From Lenisia limosa (taxonomy: Eukaryota > Breviatea): DNA of 21,906 nt. The notes under the pieces are model-generated. The model saw only the letters and a program-made list of their open reading frames with translations, did no database searches and was not told where the DNA came from. The position numbers and the translations under genes are program-made. The stretch spans positions 1-21,906 of the forward strand of contig LPNZ01007078.1 in assembly GCA_001655205.1 (NCBI GenBank). Direction: 5' to 3'. Positions 19,601 through 21,906 of the stretch are shown here, piece by piece. The stretch's first letter is position 1. Each line of letters opens with the position of its first letter.

Positions 19601-19720
19601 ATCGGAAAGGGGAGTAGTCGCAGAGGTTGATGCCGAGTCGATGGCGGTGCTCGTCTGCGGGGGCAAGCCGAGGGATCGTCTGTTGAATGAAACAACAATA
19701 GCAAAGGCAACTATACTCGG
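19601..19720 (+). CDS. Orphan exon-like segment
   Basis: A 120-base open segment is bounded by a good acceptor (CACACAG) and a good donor (GTAAGA). In one frame it reads SERGVVAEVDAESMAVLVCG and then GKPRDRLLNETTIAKATIL. GC content is higher than the surrounding DNA. It starts 122 bases after the stop of the methyltransferase gene. I find no partner exon on either side on the plus strand, because the next region carries exons of a minus-strand gene. It could be an exon of an alternative 3' end, a gene remnant, or a chance open frame. I do not recognise the sequence. Confidence 0.3.
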
Positions 19721-19772
19721 GTAAGACGGCCATACTACTTCTATGTTAGAAACCCATAAGCAATATCATCAT

Positions 19773-20691
19773 TCAACTATCAGAATTCAAGAGCTTCACA
19801 TTCCACTGGTATGATTTGAGTGATGTCCTTAAGTATCATCGTAATCTTACCATTCCGTCGTAGTAAATAGGCTCGTTGACATCTTCATCCTAAATCAGTC
19901 AATCATGGTTTGTTGTTGCGTGAAGGCTTATTCAAATACAAAGAAAACAAAGTTGAAATGAATAGAAATCAGAATTTCAAATGACTACAAATGATAGCCT
20001 ACGGAAGGTGAACAACAAAAGGGCCCACAAACAGCACAAAGGTTATTTAAATTAGCATCTGAAATGGGAGTGGGAGGGAAAATGGTGATATTGAAGCTCT
20101 GAGCCTCAGGAGTAGCAACAATGGGACCGGTGCATTCACTTTCTGAGAGAGTCCTGGAATAGTAAACATCATATGAAGAGAATAATGTACAAATCATCAA
20201 CTGAGATTTAGTCATTTGCTTCATTCATCTCCCCCCCCCCCNNNNNNNNNNNNNNNNNNNNNNNNNNNNNNNNNNNNNNNNNNNNNNNNNNNNNNNNNNN
20301 NNNNNNNNNNNNNNNNNNNNNNNNNNNNNNNNNNNNNNNNNNCGCCTCGTAACTGGCGGAGGGGTGCGTAAAAATGGAAAATTTCTGAAATAATAATAAA
20401 GAAACCCAAAATCACATGTTTTTGAAAACAACAAAACAAACAAAGCCCTCTCCAGCACCCCGCATCCCAAAATTAGTCAGAAATACATTATTTACAAGGC
20501 CACTTACGTGTGTACCATTACCGAGTTTCTCATAAATCATCATTCAATAGAATTTTACAATAAGAAGTGACCCCCCCCCCTCCTTTAACTCTCTGGTATG
20601 TAATCACGCTTACTCATAAAGCATCATTTCTTTGGCCCTATCCACAATGGGTCTCATAAAGGTCCCGGAGGCAATGTTGAATTTAACCAAC
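19773..20691 (-). CDS. Partial gene, possible histidine-acid-phosphatase-like protein
   Basis: Exon-like segments: 20691-20614 (KFNIASGTFMRPIVDRAKEM), 20528-20508 (join unclear), 20384 to the gap at 20342 (KFSIFTHPSASYEA), 20153-20033 (SECTGPIVATPEA and FNITIFPPTPISD), 19889-19851 (DEDVNEPIYYDGM), 19805-19773 (WNVKLLNSDS, TGA). The last three join in phase. The order of a SG...M segment, a short strand ending in His, and a C-terminal PIYYDG segment loosely recalls the C-terminal half of histidine acid phosphatases (SG.L, then SAHD, then YNG). If so, the usual His-Asp would be His-Pro. That identification is weak. The 5' end is missing: there is no coding room between 20691 and the 5S gene, so further exons would have to lie beyond it. 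The 20614/20528 junction does not give the most natural frame. Confidence 0.5.
20242..20342. other. Assembly gap (N run)
   Basis: 101 N after a poly-C run. It removes the end of the exon starting at 20384 and possibly more exons of this minus-strand gene. Confidence 0.99.
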
Positions 20692-20787
20692 CTGCAAGAT
20701 GAGAGTCTTAAAAAAAAACACTCAATAAAAAGAGAAAATTGGGGTTCTGAAAAGAAAAAAAACATAAAAAGAAAAAAAAGAAAAAAG

Positions 20788-20795
20788 AAAAAAAA
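20788..20795 (-). terminator. Oligo-T terminator of RNA polymerase III
   Basis: Eight T on the minus strand immediately follow the 3' end of the 5S gene, and further T runs continue downstream to about 20705. This is the normal Pol III stop signal. Confidence 0.85.
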
Positions 20796-20914
20796 GAACT
20801 ACAGTACCCTGCCTTCCCGACTCGTCTCCGACGTCAGTACTACCAAGGCCTGCTGGGGCTTGCGTTCGCAGAGCGGACGGGATGCGCGATGACCCCCAGA
20901 GTATGACCGTAGCC
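20796..20914 (-). rRNA. 5S ribosomal RNA
   Basis: The minus strand reads GGCTACGGTCATAC at the 5' end, then CGCGCATCCCGTCCGCTCTG, AAGCCCCAGCAGGCC, GGTAGTACTGACGTCGG, GAGTCGGGAA and ACTGTAGTTC at the 3' end. These are the conserved blocks of eukaryotic 5S rRNA in the right order and spacing, over 119 nt. The two ends pair over nine bases (5' GGCUACGGU with 3' ACUGUAGUU, G-U pairs allowed). The internal control regions (box A, intermediate element, box C) lie in the central and 3' blocks, and the T run follows directly. The ends may be off by one or two bases. Confidence 0.96.
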
Positions 20915-21004
20915 GAAAGCTACTCCCACTATTTCGTTTCCGATGCAAGTTTTTCCATATCGAGCATCGTCTTCGTCGTCGCCGCCGCCGTAACTATTTT
21001 GTCT

Positions 21005-21211
21005 TGTCGTTTTCGACATCTCTGCCTCGTTTCCGTCCTCGCTCGCTCTCAGTTACCCCACCCTTGTCCTTCCCCAATCACTTGCGGTATGGAGATTAAG
21101 GGTTTCACTCCTCCCAACAGGGGCAGCTCCTGATGCCCCTATCGCTCCTGTATCCATGCAGGGTCTCATGGCGCCGTAAAACGGCTACCTTGGCTTCGGC
21201 CCCCTCGAGGC
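21005..21211. ncRNA. Candidate structured RNA: cluster of perfect hairpins upstream of 5S
   Basis: On the plus strand: TGTCG-TTTT-CGACA at 21005-21018, AGGGGCA-(8)-TGCCCCT at 21119-21140, CCATG-(8)-CATGG at 21154-21171, GCCG-TAAAA-CGGC at 21173-21185, GGC-TTCG-GCC at 21192-21201 (a cUUCGg tetraloop if transcribed on plus), and the palindrome CCTCGAGG at 21204-21211. The four from 21119 to 21201 follow one another almost without spacing. The stretch is GC-rich in AT-rich surroundings and has no convincing reading frame. I cannot name an RNA family or fix the strand. It may be an unrecognised non-coding RNA or a spacer element of the 5S locus. Confidence 0.35.
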
Positions 21212-21248
21212 AGCTACCCACACACCTTACCGAAACCCGCACCTGAAG

Positions 21249-21660
21249 CCTCTCTTCACCATAGTTGTTCTATTGTTTAGCTTTATCTTGTGTCGCCCTC
21301 CAATTTTTCTGCTTCTTCATCTTTTCTAATTGTTAACGTTATTTTCTCTATGTCCTCTATTTCGATGCATTTACGTTAACTATTCAAAAAAAAAAACCGT
21401 GTTTTATTTCATCTTTCAATATACAATATATCATATGATATCATATCATATCTATATAATATATCATATCATATAGATATTTTTTGTTTTTTCAAAAAAA
21501 AAAAACCCTGTTTTTCTCTTCTTCTTGTTTACTAATATATTTAATTTTTGTCTTTTCACACCCGAAGATGTATAAATTTTGTTGCTTTATTTTCTATATT
21601 TTCTTGTACAAATTGTGTATTATTTGTATTGTCTCTCTCTCCCAAATTAATTGATACATT
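21249..21660. repeat. AT-rich low-complexity region
   Basis: T-rich and TATATC-type repeats, including palindromic ATATCATATGATAT-like runs at 21418-21480 and two A runs near 21390 and 21497. No gene seen. Confidence 0.7.
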
Positions 21661-21680
21661 TACATTCTTGTTTGTAAAAC

Positions 21681-21906
21681 ATGAAAAAAGAAAAACTTGT
21701 CTACTGGCCCAACCAGTATCATCCTCATATCCCCGTCCCTATCACCTTCACCGCCCCCATCACCACCAATTCCTAGACCTCTACTGTGCCGCCTCCGACC
21801 CCGGACTCCCACGGACTTCGACATCGACATCGCAAGGGGGGTCATCTCGGGTAACCTCACCACCCACCCGACCACGACCTTCCATGGCCCTACATGTCCG
21901 TCGTTC
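21681..21906 (+). CDS. Possible 5' part of a gene at the right edge
   Basis: An ATG at 21681 opens a short frame (MKKEKLVYWPNQYHPHIPVP) ending in TAG at 21774-21776. A second frame without stop runs to the window end (TPTDFDIDIARGVISGNLTT). Composition becomes C-rich and codon-like here after the AT-rich stretch. An intron or frameshift would be needed to connect the two. The opposite strand also has an open frame (Gly/Arg/Asp-rich), so strand is not certain. Confidence 0.25.

Noticed and set aside
20949-21029. Minus-strand ATG frame reading MSKTTRQNSYGGGDDEDD upstream of the 5S gene
   Set aside because: The frame runs straight into the 5S rRNA gene and no donor gives a phase matching the next exon (20691). 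More likely chance, although a first exon cannot be excluded.
20940-21250. SRP RNA as identity of the hairpin-rich region
   Set aside because: The helix 8 motif lacks the invariant AGCAG, no long helix 5 pairing is visible, and no T-run terminator follows on the minus strand before the 5S gene.
1-21906. tRNA genes, CRISPR arrays, bacterial operons or phage features
   Set aside because: No T-arm or anticodon-arm pattern, no regularly spaced repeats, and gene structure is clearly spliced eukaryotic.

Overview
The window is nuclear DNA of an intron-dense eukaryote, most likely a protist. Genes are cut into many short exons by small GT-AG introns: 17 introns in about 1.5 kb of coding sequence in one gene and 7 in 0.8 kb in another. 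TAA, TAG and TGA all end reading frames that I can rebuild, so the standard code fits. A free-living metamonad of the fornicate type (Kipferlia-like) would match the intron density, but that is a guess from memory. Nine runs of N interrupt the contig, mostly beside poly-C or poly-G tracts. I built the exon models by hand from splice signals and reading-phase agreement. Where the phase closes at every junction the model is strong; where it does not, I say so.

Layout, left to right. (1) 27-1256, minus: a cysteine-rich single-pass membrane protein with signal peptide, one transmembrane segment and a Gln/Pro/Gly-rich cytoplasmic tail. (2) 1571-13390, plus: a very long gene of at least 38 exons for a coiled-coil protein with a Gln/Pro/Gly-rich N-terminus and a Pro/Tyr/His-rich stretch after the coil. 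(3) 11453-12849, minus: a gene inside the last intron of gene 2, encoding a Ulp1-like (C48) cysteine protease with His, Asp, Gln and Cys in the expected order. It carries a 143-bp tandem exon duplication that breaks the frame. (4) 13620-16995, minus: an 18-exon gene with every junction in phase, encoding a 506-residue secreted protein with a Sushi/CCP domain followed by RCC1-type repeats. (5) 17259-19478, plus: an 8-exon gene for an EFM7/NNT1-type protein methyltransferase (270 residues), the best-identified protein here. (6) 19773 to at least 20691, minus: a partial gene interrupted by a gap, perhaps a distant histidine-acid-phosphatase relative. (7) 20796-20914, minus: a 5S rRNA gene with an oligo-T terminator. 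(8) Beside it, a GC-rich stretch packed with perfect short hairpins, then AT-rich low-complexity DNA and a possible coding fragment at the right edge.

There is no sign of an operon or a common pathway. Genes 1 and 2, and genes 4 and 5, are divergent pairs sharing short upstream regions (about 0.3 kb); genes 2 and 4 converge. The most unusual points are the nested antisense protease gene with its internal exon duplication, the secreted Sushi-RCC1 fusion, and the hairpin-rich region next to the 5S gene.
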